In this document: one piece after another, positions 13,840 through 24,956 of the stretch
Layout of the letters: each line of letters begins with the position of its first letter
How positions within the stretch are numbered: position 1 is the stretch's first letter
Origin: Pseudopyrenochaeta lycopersici
Lineage: Eukaryota > Ascomycota > Dothideomycetes > Pleosporales > Pseudopyrenochaetaceae
DNA length: 64,000 nucleotides
Direction of reading: 5' to 3'
Assembly: GCA_003313425.1 (NCBI GenBank)
Contig: NHZP01000093.1
Location: 27,680-91,679, forward strand
The notes under the pieces: model-generated
The model's input: the letters and a program-made list of their open reading frames with translations, nothing else
What the model was told of the DNA's origin: nothing
Databases searched by the model: none
Translations under genes and position numbers: made by a program

Positions 13840-14070
13840 TGTAACGAAGTATCGTGAATCTGAATCTTGGTGTTGCAGCATGGTTGCGCTAGACCCTTTC
13901 GAGGGCTAGCGCGCACCGCGACGGACCTGCTCAAAACCTGCGCTGGCTGCGCGGAGCGGGGACGACAAGTATTATTCTCTCCCATAGCTGAGTGACAGCA
14001 ATACAGAACCATCCCTTCACTATTATCTGTGGTGTGAAGCAAGTACTATTGCCTGAAACCATACGTTACA
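13840..14070. repeat. Solo LTR or LTR-like insertion, 231 bp, not RIP-degraded
   Basis: This GC-rich block starts TGTAACG and ends CGTTACA (a 7-bp inverted repeat with TG...CA ends). It is flanked by GTTAT at 13835-13839 and 14071-14075. Its removal with one GTTAT restores the frame of the accessory ORF. The 5-bp duplication and TG/CA ends fit a solo LTR; a small MITE is the alternative. It lacks RIP signatures, so it inserted after the host element was mutated or was too short to be a target. Confidence 0.7.
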
Positions 14071-14516
14071 GTTATACTAAAACTCCTACTACCGCCTCAG
14101 ACTCTAGGCTTATTAGATAAGTTAGCAACTTACTTAAATATATCTAACCAGCCTTAATTAACGCAGCAAATCACGCGTGTGCCTGATCGCAGCATTAACT
14201 TCTAGAATTACGGACAATACGTCGTACCTTAAAAGGGCAGGACTACGTTTAAAGACTTCTACAAGGAACTAGTTAAGCAACCATCGCACGTTCAGAAACA
14301 TATAGTAACTAAGTAGATAATCTCTTGCAGCTTATACGTTGATAAACTGCTTAACCTAGTTAGTGCGGCTGCTCAGGCATTTAAGAATAACGCGGCCCTT
14401 ATAGCTAAATTTAGAGGTGTGCACTAGTTTAACGCCCAGTTTCCTATAGTTAAAGATATTAAGGACTATTAAGCTAAGCAAGGCAACGAGTTGCGATCAG
14501 CTATAAGCTACCTTAA

Positions 14517-14905
14517 TGTTACGATCCTGCTAGAACCCTGTCCCAGTGGCTCCAACTGGACTTCACAGGTATTGGACCAACAACCGAAGTCACGTGACGT
14601 GCTTAGTTGATCAGTCTGATCAGCGACACTGAGCACACCGAGCACACTAAGCAACATGCATAACTTCTATGTATATAGATCACCGCAATAAACCCTTATA
14701 GCTTATTGTGTTCAACTTAATATTATACTCTACAGTATAGTGATAGTAATACTAATTGTTCTTAACCCTTAGTACTCTTTACAGAAGCACCCTCTTACTG
14801 TCTTAGTATTAACCCCCCTTCTATCTAGTCCCTCACTCTATCCCGGAGAACTAACCTTGCAGTCTTATTAGTTATCCTTACTAATAGCCTTTAAGATTCG
14901 TCACA
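14517..14905 (+). repeat. Chromovirus 5' LTR (389 bp)
   Basis: Direct repeat of 21165-21553, bounded by TGTTACG and CGTCACA, with CTTAA to its left. Confidence 0.93.
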
Positions 14906-14937
14906 CTTTGAACACCCTTAAGATAAGTGACACTAAG

Positions 14938-17157
14938 ATGGAAACCACCAACTATCATGCTATAAGGCCAGGTAACGCTGTCGCCAAACTAGACCTCTTC
15001 TATGGAGATCAGTTCAAGCTTAAGGACTGGCTACTCCAGTTCGACCTGTTCTTCAAGTTTAACGCAACCACTATAGACGACGACGACTAAGCAGTACTCA
15101 TGTCGAGCTACATAAGAGGCGAAGCTGCCAAATAGGTGAAACCCTACCTAGTCGAGTACATGAGCGACAAAGAGAAGCCTTAAGAACTTATCGTCATATT
15201 CAAAAATACAGAAAGGTTTAAAGTATGTATGCGCTAAGCGTTCGGGCTCCCAAACGTAGCAACTATTACAGAGCGTAAGATCCAAAACATGCGACAAACC
15301 AGGTCTGCAGCTGACTACACTAACGAATTTCTAGGTTACGCCAGACAGACTAGTTGGAATGATAACACCTTGAAAACTATATATAAGCAAGGCCTGAAAG
15401 CGGACGTCCAGACTAAGCTCATGCGTACAGGCACGAAAATTATGACACTAGACGACCTAATTAATAAAACTATCTGACTAGATGTAGAGCTCTATAAGCT
15501 CTGTATGTAACTTAGAGGACAACTACTAGGATAAATAAAAGAAGACAAGAAACCCCAGAAGGATTATCGTAATAAGCCAAATAATAGTCGCCCACGATAT
15601 CAGTATTAACTACGGGGAGTGCCTAGACAGTACCTGTTAGGGGGCCCCAAGGTAATGCATTTAGATAACTTTAATAAGGAAAAGTTAGGTAAGGGCGGGA
15701 AGAAAAAAGAAATAACCTGTTTTAACTGTAATAAGAAAGGCTATATAGCTAAAGACTGCAGGAGTAAGAATAAGGTAACCCCCTAGATTAATATAATGAT
15801 AGTGAAGGAAGAACACAGCAACAACAAAATATAGGAAGTCGTCGCAACCTAAGAGGAAGAAGCTTAAGACACGGAGTTGTTATAGCTACCTCTCCTAGAA
15901 CCTACTAAGAAAGGGATTCTGGGAACCTAGTATAGTAATAAGGAAGAAGAGAGTAGTAGCTCCCTGTCTTTAGTCTACGAAGATGCTGAGGAAAACCTTA
16001 ATAATACTATAGTACTCTTAACTAAAGATTAGAAAAAGGAAAGCTTCTAGAAATAACATTGACTAGGAACCCTAAGGCTACTGACGCCTATAGAGGCGGA
16101 AAAAGATATTGTAGAACTTAACCGCTAACTATACGCGCAGCACATGTATAAAGCATAATATATTAACGCGTTAACCCTAGAAGAATAGGAAGCAGCTATA
16201 AAATAAGGAATAAGCATAATTATTCTAGCTAAACAAGCGATGCAGGACATGTTGCGGGAATATTACCGTTACCCTAAATACTATACGAAGGTAATATAAG
16301 AATAGGCGGAAAAAGCTAAAGAAGCATGGCAACCCGCAAGCGTTAGGGACGCACCATAGAAACTTCGATGAGCTAGACAAACATAGGCACCAGAACCCCT
16401 AGTAGTTAAGACCCCTAAATATATACTACGACGCTAAATAATACTACTACTAATACGGGAAGACGCTTTCTATGTACTAAACACTAAGAACCTAGTATAA
16501 TAAGGGTATCTTTAAGTTAACTTACACAGCGAAATTGTGCTTATAGACAGTAAGAAGTAAGACATTTATACGCAGCTCGAACAATAAATGTATTAGGAGG
16601 ACAATAAAGAGAATGTTAACCCTCTCTAGCATCTTACAGAAGAAGAAGCCTAAGAAATGTATAAGTACGCCGAGGCGGCTTAAACCCTATATACTATGCG
16701 TAAAGGACTGCAGAAACTAGTACTAGACTACTTAATAGATCCACATAATAAGCAACACAGTGTCGTCTACTAGTCTTTCTGTACTACCGACCTGTGCGCG
16801 ATCCATTATTTAAGTAAAACGGAACAGGGATACTTCCCTTACTCGTTTTACTAATACAAATACTAATAGTATAATTATCTTAAAGTTAAATGCGACAACT
16901 ACCTATAGGATAAGAGGACTATCCTCTACTTCCTAGGAAATAACAACCCTGCGGCTACTATAGCGATGCAGCTAGTCTTTAATAGAGAATGTAATTAGTA
17001 ATAATAGCAAACGTGCCTTAACTTAGATTACCTTAAGCATAAAGACATTAAGACACTGAACAGGTATCAGGAGGAGCCTTTTTTAGGGTCACGCCCGCTA
17101 ATAGGCAAAAACCGCGAACCCTATGCGCAACAGGCACACAAGGACTCCTCAAGCTAA
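14938..17157 (+). pseudogene. Chromovirus gag, RIP-degraded
   Basis: The likely start is the ATG at 14938 (METTNYHAIRPGN), 32 nt after the LTR. The frame is 740 codons long, with RIP-type stops from about 15088 on. A retrotransposon gag domain is readable at 15289-15477. A CCHC zinc knuckle, CFNCNKKGYIAKDC, lies at 15718-15759; this packages RNA. A long acidic and Gln-rich tail follows to a TAA at 17155-17157. It overlaps pol, which lies in the -1 frame (see 17079-17085). The length is at the high end for a fungal chromovirus gag. Confidence 0.72.
17079..17085 (+). promoter_or_regulatory. Putative -1 ribosomal frameshift heptamer T TTT TTA
   Basis: In the gag frame the codons are CCT TTT TTA GGG, so T-TTT-TTA stands in the X-XXY-YYZ phase of a canonical slippery site. 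After a -1 shift, reading AGG GTC ACG continues without interruption into the protease. Gag stops 70 nt downstream. I did not identify a downstream stem-loop or pseudoknot with confidence. Confidence 0.6.
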
Positions 17158-20100
17158 ATATCAAGCTTAACAGAAGCTAGATAAAGGCACTAGTGGATTC
17201 CGGAGCACAACAGAGCTATATTTCTGCGCGAGCGATAGAACAAGCTAGCCTTATCCTATCATTGAAATTAGTACTATATCCATTAACAGTCGCCGATAGA
17301 CAACCAATGCTATCAGAGTCCGTAATCACACACGAAGTACAGAGCGTGCAACTCATCATCTAGAACCATAGGGAAACAATTAACCTAGACGTCTTTAGAC
17401 TATTACAACACAATATAATACTAGGACTCCTATAGTTAAGGGAACATAGTCTAGATATAGACTAGAAAAAGAAAAAGTTCTTATTTAAATGCTGTAGAAC
17501 GGACGCAACTACAAGCAAGCCTACGCTGCAGCTAAGTGCCCGGGTAGATAAGAAGATGACGATTAGAATCCTTACTTTAAATAAGGACAGCCTCAAGACA
17601 TAAGGGTCCGACTCAGCAGGTACTAATAAGAGGCCCTTGGACCAACAAGCTAGAGTTAAGGAGCAAAGCGTAACTCTAGTAATCCCTAACAAGTATAAAG
17701 AATACGAGTTACTCTTTTAGGAAGAGATAACTATAAAAGCATTACCTAAATATTAACCCTAGGATCACGAGATTATCCTACAGGAAGGAAAGCAACTAAC
17801 TTTTAGCCTAATTTACGGTTTATTAGAAAAAGAACTTGAAACCCTACGCGAATATATTAAGACAAACTTAAAAAAGGGATTTATTAGGGAATCACAATCG
17901 CTAGCAAGATACCCTATACTATTTATACTAAAAAAAAATAGGAAGCTAAGATTATGCGTTAACTACTAGAAACTTAACAATATTATAGTAAAGAATTAAT
18001 ACCCCTTACTAAACATAGCAGAACTACGGGATTAACTAGCCTTTATAAAAGTCTTTACAGCATTAGACTTAAGAGGAGCGTACAACCTTATTTATATAAA
18101 GGAAGGTGAAGAATAGAAGACCGCGTTTAGAACACGCTACGGCTACTACGAGTATACAGTAATACCTTTTAGTCTTACTAATGTACTAGCGATATACTAG
18201 GCACTTATTAATAATGTGTTAAGGGAATACCTAGACGTATTTGTTATCGCATACCTTAATAACATCCTTGTGTACTCTAATAATCTACAGGAACACATTA
18301 AGCACGTTAAAATAGTTCTCGCCTGCTTAGGAAGATTTAGTTTACTACTTAAACCTAAGAAATGCGAGTTCTATAAAGAAGAAGTTGAATTCCTAGGATA
18401 CATAGTAGGTGCACACAGAGTAAAGATAAGTAAAGAAAAAATAAGAGTAGTAAAAGAATAGCCCGAACCTAAAACAGTTAAAGACATACAGTTATTTATA
18501 GGATTTGTTAACTTTAACTAACAATTTATTAAGGATTTTTCTAAGAAATCCATCCTACTTACCAAGCTTACAAGAAAAGATACTAAATAGGAATAGGGAA
18601 ACGAATAAAGAAAAGCATTTTAGATGCTTAAGGAAGCCTGCATCACACTACTAGTGCTAATTGTATTCTGAACAGGAGAACCCCTATAGTTTGAAATAGA
18701 TGCCTTAGACCTTGCACTAGGTGCAACGGCGAAACAAGAACGCGATGGAAAATAGCACCTAATCGCGTACTACTTAAGAAAATTCATAGACGCTGAGGAA
18801 CGCTACGACGTGCATAACAAAGAACTCATGGCAGTCGTTGACGCCCTTAACTACTAGCGAATCTACGCAGAAAGTTGCTTAGATCTTACGATATTCACGG
18901 ATCACAAGAACTTAGTTTATTTTACTACCACTAAGACCTTGAACTGTAGACAGGTTAGATAAGCTGAAATGCTAGGACAATACAAGTTCAAGATCGTGTA
19001 TACGCTAGGAAAGGATAACGGCAGAGCTGATGCTCTTAGCCGCAGACTAGACATCGCAGGGACAAAAGTAATAGTTAACGATGCTATCCTTTGAGTAAAC
19101 TAGGATAGAAGCTTAGGACCTAATAAGTTATTAAATAATACTATGATAATTACGTCCGAAGTACCTGAAGAATTGCAAGAAGTAATTATCTAACAACACC
19201 ATAATAACCTAGTATATGGTCATCCCGGAATTAAAAGAATGATAGAACTTATACAGCGACACTACAGCTTTAAGAACATGAAAGCTAAGGTTGAACAGTT
19301 TATTAAAAAATGCGCGGACTGTTAAAAAAACAAACACAGCACTTACGCACTATACAGAGAAATGCAAGCTATAGAGCTACCTAACGAACCTTAGGCAGAC
19401 ATTTCTATAGACTTTGTAACAGGGTTACTACTGTCTAAAGATCCCGCGACAGGAATCAAGTATAACGCTATCCTTAACATAGTCTGTAGATTTACAAAAG
19501 CAGCAGAAATGATACTGTTTAGAAACGACTATAACACAGAACAACTGGCGTTTGTTATCTTAGATAGACTGATATAATATTATGGCATACCTAAGTCTAT
19601 TATAAGTGATAGAGATAAGCTCTTTATATCCAACTTCTGGTCCACCCTGATGGCTGCAATAGGGACAAAGAGAAAGTTATCAACAGCCTATCACCTATAA
19701 ACAGACGGACAGACAGAAAGGACGAACAGAACGATAAAGACCTACCTAAGAATTTACAGCAATTAACAACAAAACAATTAGGTCTCATTGTTACTAATAG
19801 CACAACTGGCCTATAATAACAAATTGTCAGAATTAACTAGAAAGACACTGTTCTTTGCTAACTACAGGAGACACCCTAATCTCTTTATAAAATCGTACCC
19901 TAGTAGAAAAACTAAAGCCGCTATAAAAATAGCAGAAGAAATAAAGAAAATACATAAATAACTCTAAGAGAACCTCGAGAAAGTATAACGCAACAGTATT
20001 TCTTACTAAAATAAGAAAAGAAAAATAGCACCTCAGCTAAAGAAGGGGGATAAAGCATACTTGCTCACAAAAAATCTACGTAACAAACGACTAAGTAAGG

Positions 20101-20759
20101 GACTTAATTATGTTAAAGTCGGACTATTTTTAGTCAAAGAACGAAACGGACCTATAAACTATACACTTAAGCTACCACCAGATGCAAAGATCCACCCCCG
20201 CTTCCATATCTCTAAGTTAGAACCAGCTAACCCTGCTACATCATTACAAAAAATATTCCAGTACGAACCCGAGGAAGAAAACAAGTTTAAAGTTAAGAAA
20301 ATCTAGGGGTACTAACAGAATAGGAGAGTCAATAACCCAGAACCAAGCTTCAGCTACCTAGTCAAGTAGAAAGGGTACCTAAGCGTAGAGAGTACGTGGG
20401 AACCACCAGAAAATCTAAGAAACTGTCGAGAAAAAATTAGAGAATACTAGGAAAGAGAGGAAAGGAAAAAGAAAAAGCAAACAAACCTTAAGAGATGTTA
20501 AGAGCCAGAGGAAACCAACGGGCCCGCTACTAGTGGCCCATCGCCAACTAGGACCTCCCAATACTCAAGAGGGAAGCCTTCAAACGCACCCCAAGTACTA
20601 GGCGATAAACTAAACCCAAGGGCATCAGAAGCGTTTTCAGGCAACAAGGCCTCCGCCGCTTCTTACTCCTTAATATCTTATTCTTCTACGGCTATTACTT
20701 CCTCCGCGCGCCAATTAATTAAATCTATTTATTATTGTAACTGCTCTTCGCGAGCCTGA
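17085..20759 (+). pseudogene. Chromovirus pol (PR-RT-RH-IN-chromodomain), RIP-degraded
   Basis: The pol frame, entered by -1 shift, is 1225 codons to a TGA at 20757-20759 and carries scattered TAA/TAG. Protease shows ALVDSGAQQSYISA (17190). RT shows TALDLRGAYNLI and the catalytic box as YLNN instead of YLDD (about 18250-18265), a G-to-A double loss. RNase H has FTDHKNL (18895). Integrase has a GHPGI...H...C..C zinc segment (19215-19325) and a DDE core with SDRDKLF and LSTAYH. The C-terminus has a chromodomain, SYLVK..KGY...ESTWEPPENL (20352-20420), which targets integration to marked chromatin. The pol tail overlaps the antisense ORF by 262 bp. Confidence 0.82.
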
Positions 20760-21079
20760 GCAACGCGCAGCTCCTCTAGAGCTTTTTCATACGCCTTTAT
20801 CACAACCTCTTATACATCCCTAGATTCTTTTATCTGCTCCCAAAGCTTTGTCTTCTGATCCACTAATTATTTAAATTCAGACTCTGTGACTTGCACGTTA
20901 TAACGTTGTCCTTAACGCAGACACTCGCTACATTTCCTAGAACAAACATAGACCTTACACACCTGATTATACTTCGCGCACGTTGCGCACTTTTAAACTA
21001 TAGCTTCCCCAAAGAAGTTGATAAAATTACAGAGACGTTAGCGACGAATAGTGCTGGACACTTGCGGATGTTTAGGCAT
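20498..21079 (-). pseudogene. Antisense Cys-rich/coiled-coil accessory ORF of the chromovirus
   Basis: On the - strand, an ATG at 21079 (MPKHPQVSSTIRR) opens a frame of exactly 194 codons to a TAA at 20498-20500. The internal stops are all TAA or TAG, most readily explained by CAA/CAG to TAA/TAG. The frame contains KCATCAKYNQVCKVYVC followed by KCSEC, a zinc-binding-like Cys cluster, then a charged helix (LWEQIKESRDV, KALEELRVAQAREEQ) likely to be a coiled coil. It ends tail-to-tail with pol. I recall similar hypothetical proteins in dothideomycete proteomes but cannot verify this. Function is unknown; a DNA- or RNA-binding accessory protein is possible. Confidence 0.65.
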
Positions 21080-21164
21080 GGCGAGACATAATGCGGCAAG
21101 AAGTAGGAAACGCCCGCGTTATATAATAAGCACTGAGGACAGCGCTAGGACAGGAGGGGGATGG

Positions 21165-21553
21165 TGTTACGATCCTGCTAGAACCCTGTCCTAGTGGCTC
21201 CAACTGGACTTCACAGGTATTGGACCAACAACCGAAGTCACGTGACGTGCTCAGTTGATCAGTCTGATCAGCGACACTGAGCACACCGAGCACACTAAGC
21301 AACATGCATAACTTCTATGTATATAGATTACCGCAATGAACCCTTATGGCTTATTATGTTTAACTTAATATTATACTCTACAGTATAGTGATAGCAATAC
21401 CAATTATTCTCAACCCTTAGTACTCTTTACAGAAGCACCCTCTTACTATCTTAGTATTAACCCCCCTTCTATCTAGTCCCTTACTCTATCCCGGAGAACC
21501 AACCTTGCAGTCTCATTAGTTATCCTCACCGATAGCCTTTAAGATTCGTCACA
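21165..21553 (+). repeat. Chromovirus 3' LTR (389 bp)
   Basis: Partner of 14517-14905. It follows the polypurine tract and is followed by CTTAA. Confidence 0.93.
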
Positions 21554-24500
21554 CTTAAGAGCTTACATAAGCCTCTTTTTAATCAGGTTATTAGCGTATA
21601 CATAAGTTCAGTCATATACAGCTATTCAGGCGTCACTAACCTCGTATTCCTCCTATAATAAGTTAAGATTACAGACCTTGCGCCGTACCTTAATATAGAA
21701 CTTATCCTACAACTCTAAGATCTAAAAAGGCGTTAAGATAAGTTCGTAAACGTAACTAATATTAGTAATATAAAAGTAACCTTATAAATAATTCCTACCT
21801 ACGTAACTTAATTATAGGATAATAAGAACTTAAGGGCGTTAGCTACTAAGAACGGGGTTTAAAAAGGTAACACGGACGTTTATACTCGTACGCGTAAGAA
21901 TAATAATAAGCACCTATTCTAGAAAGGAGTACTAAAATAGTTTAGGAAGCTTAAATACTTAAGTAAGACGCGCACTAATATAGTCACGAAGGACGACTAA
22001 TAGCTTATTAAATAAGGACTCTAGATATATACGTGCGGGCTTATTATCCCTTAGATTCGCGCTATTAAAGTCGCGAGATTAAGCAGGCGATTAAGTTAGT
22101 CCTCTTATTAAGGCAGTCTAGGAGTATAGTTACCTATTAAGTATTAGCGACTCTAAAGTAGGTCGCGATCTATAGGGAGCTATTAATATTTACAGCACGC
22201 GTCTATTAATAAGATTATCTAGTCCCTTTAACTTACTTCTTATCTAGAGGCGGAACTAATCTAATTAAATAATATTAGGGTAACCTTAAGAAAAGATGTT
22301 GTATATCTAGGTAACTAATTACGATTAATACTGTTGGCCCTAAGACTAATTAGCTTAAGGCAAACTCGCGCAGCTACTTAATTTAGAGACAGCTAAGCAG
22401 GGACGCTTAAAGCGCTTAACGTGAACCTAGATATCCTAGAAAGTATTAAAGGATAAGAAGATTCTATTATTCTAGCTTTCGCTTTATATACTTCTTACAA
22501 GTATAAGAATAAGGAATCTGTTATAGCTAAGATACTTTTGTAAATAAAGCTGTACAGGAAGGTTAAGATCTAGAAGTAGTTTAAGCTCCTAGAGGAATAG
22601 TACTGTAAAACTATTAACTATAGTTAACTGTTAGATAAGCGAGGTAACTGTGTACCTAATCCTAATTATATCTGTTACTTTTACTCTACTTATATCGCGT
22701 CTTACGTAGGGGTGTTCTATTACGGTATAAACTACTATTAGATCTAGGAAGTCTTACTTATCCTGTACCTCTGCAAAGATAAGATTAGAGAATATTAAGC
22801 TAACTTAGTTATACAAGTCCTTTTTATAAAGTTGCGCTAAGGTAGCCGCACCTATAAGGATCTTAAGAGCTACTAATATAGGCCTGTTTAGACTGCACCT
22901 AATATTAACTAAGAAGTATTTATAGGGACGATAAAGCTTTAACCTTTAATTAATAAATTTAAATAAACAGGGAGCATTATCTGCGACGTCTTTAGCTAGA
23001 TCTAGAAGGATAAGGAACTAGTTAAAATTATTAATAAAAGCTTTAAGATATACGACTACTATACTCGCTCGATTGGCGGCAAAGATAACCTCAGTTAGGG
23101 ACGTACGATGTATTACTTGTTACCGCAGCAGCTAGTCCGCAGAGACCTTGAATATTACCTAATCTATGCGGCTATTTAAAGGGAGCCTTACCTTATCTCG
23201 TACCTATACTACGCTAAATATGCAAAACTAGGTAATAAGACTTATTTCCGCTACGTTAATCTTAACATTACTTAGGCAGTTTACTCTAGACGCGGGGTAG
23301 ACATAATTTAAGGCAGTGTCTCTTTTAATAATAAGGACGAATATAACTGCACTAAGATGTTACTAGGCTTCTATAATATTATTAATAGTTACTAAGAATA
23401 GCGCGAGAACTTAGGTTAAGATAATGGCACAGGGCTAATCGAATTATAGAGTAATGCCACACACTTCCTACAGGAACTAAGGGAGAAGTAGCCTAATATA
23501 TAATAGACGAAGCAGCTATATAAACGAGGTAAGGTAAGGATTTTAGATCCACGCCTGCCTTATAGCTTAACTGGACTATCTACTATTAAACGACGAACTG
23601 TGCTGCCCTAGTACGTAAAAGTTAATAATAACATAGAAACTATAGAGGTTCCTAAGATAGGCAGCTACTAATTAATTATAACTACTTATTAGCACCTTAC
23701 TAAGGCCTTATACACGCCCTCTAGTTACCTAAACAAATATAGAGGTATTAAATAGCCTTTCCTAGGAGCTACGTAACCTATTTATAGTTATCCTATCTTA
23801 CGAGTAGTAGGTGGCCTCGTTAGGTAGGATAACCCTGTTGTTTAAGATACTATGCACGATATCTTTAACCTAGATATAAGTACCTACAAAGATATTATAG
23901 CAGAAATCTAAGCTAGCTGAAAAGAGACTGTAAGGATAGTAAAACGTTACTAAGAGATTATTAAGATGTACAAAGAAGCTGCGTATTAATTAGACAGTAA
24001 TATTCCTTCTTAGTCCTACTTCTTTAATAAAGGAAAGTGCCTAGCTTAGATAAGTGAATAGTACGTTTATAATAGAGAAGTTAATAAGGATACAGCCTTA
24101 TTGCAACTCCTTAACGAATTGAGCTAGGAGGAACGAGCTTGGCCTAATGCGCTTAACCGACAAACAGCGTCTCTAAGCACCTGTCGCCCTTATAGTAGAA
24201 CCTTGTTAGCAGGTTTACTATTGAGCTTGTTGAGTTCTCTAGTAAGCATGTCGCCGCCAACTCCTTACCTTACTAGGCTTCTTGTCACCTACGATAAGCT
24301 TTATGAGGACCTACTACTAACGACTAGGCCTGCTAGGAAGTTAACTCGGCAGCTAGGAAGGAGCGAGGGAAGTAAGGGGACTTGACGCAGCTAGCGGATT
24401 TAGAGCTAAAAGGTTAAGCGAATCTAAGAGACAGAGGATAAGGAGTAAGAGATATAAGGAGATAAGGTGTAGGTTGGGGGACAGTCTGAGATCTCTTTCC

Positions 24501-24624
24501 TTTGTAGTTATTTATATTCTATCTTAGGTTAAGTTAACCTTTTTCCTTTATTATTTTCTTTTATTTTACCTCTTATAATAGGATGCTGAGCTTTATAGGG
24601 CAAAGCTCTTAAGTAGGGGAGGTA

Positions 24625-24952
24625 TGTGCTGATGCACTTAGTAACGTAGTTACTAAGGGCATCTTAGCTAGGATTAGGTAGGCTTGGCTAGGAAATCTAG
24701 GTATAAAGGTAGATAGATAGGACCTCCTTGGGAGGCATCAAATCCACTAAGTACTACCCACGCTGTACTGTCAAGTCCTGCTTCACCAGAGTCTTGATTA
24801 TTCAATTCATCGTTGCCTATCCACCTTTGTTTACCTCGTTACTCGTCCCCGCACCTCACCATCTCGGCCAACACGAGATACTTAGTTGCTTTCAGTGTGC
24901 TTAAGGCTACTATCAAAAGGGAGAAGTTGGCTGAGGCCTCTGTTCCTGCACA
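24625..24952 (+). repeat. 3' LTR of outer gypsy element
   Basis: The partner of the LTR at 428-755. It is preceded by a purine-rich tract and followed by ATAT, the right copy of the target-site duplication. Confidence 0.88.
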
Positions 24953-24956
24953 ATAT

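Larger units (their letters stand above)
14517..21553 (+). mobile_element. Chromovirus (Ty3/gypsy with chromodomain)
   Basis: The element is 7037 bp with two 389-bp LTRs (14517-14905 and 21165-21553; TGTTACG to CGTCACA) and a perfect CTTAA duplication at 14512-14516 and 21554-21558. A polypurine tract (AGGACAGGAGGGGGATGG) precedes the 3' LTR. The LTRs differ only by transitions in what I compared. The internal region has gag with a CCHC knuckle, protease, RT, RNase H, integrase, a C-terminal chromodomain and an antisense ORF before the 3' LTR. It is less degraded than the outer gypsy, consistent with a later arrival. Confidence 0.93.
13760..24385 (+). pseudogene. Large accessory ORF of the outer gypsy element, function unknown (possible 2OG-Fe(II) dioxygenase-like fold)
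   Basis: Downstream of integrase a second long frame runs to a TGA at 24383-24385. It is interrupted by the solo LTR (13840-14070) and the chromovirus (14517-21553). Removing each with one duplication copy leaves a single frame of about 1,100 codons whose stops are TAA or TAG, apart from the terminal TGA. It does not resemble gag or pol. Near 23240-23350 it reads YFRYVNLNIT then QGSVSFNNKDEYNCT. The Tyr and Asn could derive by RIP from His and Asp, giving an H-x-D motif like Fe(II)/2-oxoglutarate dioxygenases. That assignment is a weak inference. The start codon is unresolved, near 13760. Confidence 0.55.
428..24952 (+). mobile_element. Outer Ty3/gypsy LTR retrotransposon carrying nested insertions
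   Basis: Two 328-bp LTRs (428-755 and 24625-24952) begin TGTG and end CACA. They differ by what look like transitions only, as RIP leaves. The insertion is flanked by ATAT at 424-427 and 24953-24956. Joining the flanks at this duplication restores the pogo reading frame. A polypurine run (AAGTAGGGGAGG) precedes the 3' LTR. Without the nested copia (5446 bp), solo LTR and chromovirus (7037 bp), the element is about 12 kb, long for a fungal gypsy element. The extra length is a second ORF of about 1,100 codons between integrase and 3' LTR. All coding regions carry many RIP-type stops. Confidence 0.85.
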
